From NCBI GenBank assembly GCA_037074765.1, contig JBAMDO010000004.1, positions 62,001 through 126,000 of the forward strand: a stretch of 64,000 nt of DNA. Reading direction: 5' to 3'. The notes beneath the pieces were generated by a model, which was given only the letters and a program-made list of their open reading frames with translations, was not told the origin of the DNA and ran no database searches. Shown here piece after piece: positions 63,936 through 64,000 of the stretch (within the stretch, counting starts at the first letter, position 1; every line of letters starts with the position of its first letter). This DNA is from Mansonella perstans. Lineage: Eukaryota; Nematoda; Chromadorea; Rhabditida; Onchocercidae. Position numbers and translations under genes: made by a program.

Positions 63936-64000
63936 TTTGGGACATTCGATTGGCTTTTTTGGTTATTTATCAAATATTTTACAAATATATAATATGCATT
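63936..64000. other. Start of Piezo 3' flank
   Basis: 65 bases after the Piezo stop codon. No AATAAA signal appears before the window ends, so the 3' UTR continues beyond it. Confidence 0.6.

Overview
The window looks like nuclear DNA of a parasitic nematode, most likely a spirurid or filarial (clade III) species. The sequence is AT-rich. Genes are cut into many short exons with mostly 60-400 base introns that end in the nematode-type acceptor TTTCAG. Every protein I could rebuild by joining exons resembles a conserved animal protein with a known C. elegans counterpart. Species assignment is inference; I see no bacterial operon, phage or plasmid content.

Layout. (1) 1-3675: mostly intergenic, with one unexplained 159-codon open frame. 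(2) 3676-9718, minus: HYOU1/Grp170, a large ER Hsp70-like chaperone, 20 exons, 934 aa. (3) 11413-13166, plus: ribosomal protein S2 (rps-2), 7 exons, 271 aa, divergent from HYOU1. (4) 13362-15871, minus: protein O-fucosyltransferase 2 (POFUT2/pad-2), 8 exons, converging tail to tail on rps-2 with only 195 bases between the stop codons. (5) 16101-16304: a 25-bp tandem repeat. (6) 17230-17816, minus: an unrecognised two-exon gene (155 aa). Weaker gene-like pieces lie at 18454-18847 (plus) and about 20959-21389 (minus). (7) 23476-26609, plus: cytohesin (Sec7-PH Arf exchange factor), 10 exons, 401 aa. (8) 29.6-32.4 kb: a degraded, truncated Nup133-like nucleoporin among microsatellites. (9) 33.4-36.7 kb: a 3.3 kb unit with inverted-repeat arms around a 1.9 kb purine-only minisatellite. 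(10) 40966-63935, plus: a complete Piezo mechanosensitive channel gene (pezo-1), modelled in 47 exons and 2316 aa, filling the rest of the window.

The genes do not form one pathway. HYOU1 and POFUT2 both act in the ER (chaperone folding; O-fucosylation of thrombospondin repeats), rps-2 is translation, cytohesin is Arf activation at membranes, and Piezo is a membrane force sensor. All exon models are phase-checked by hand: reading phase matches at each junction and total lengths fit the families. No alignment or transcript data were available.

The most interesting points are a candidate mutually exclusive exon pair, an 8-nt microexon, a GC-AG intron and a duplicated splice donor inside Piezo; the inverted-repeat-bounded purine satellite; and the Nup133 remnant with two separate lesions.
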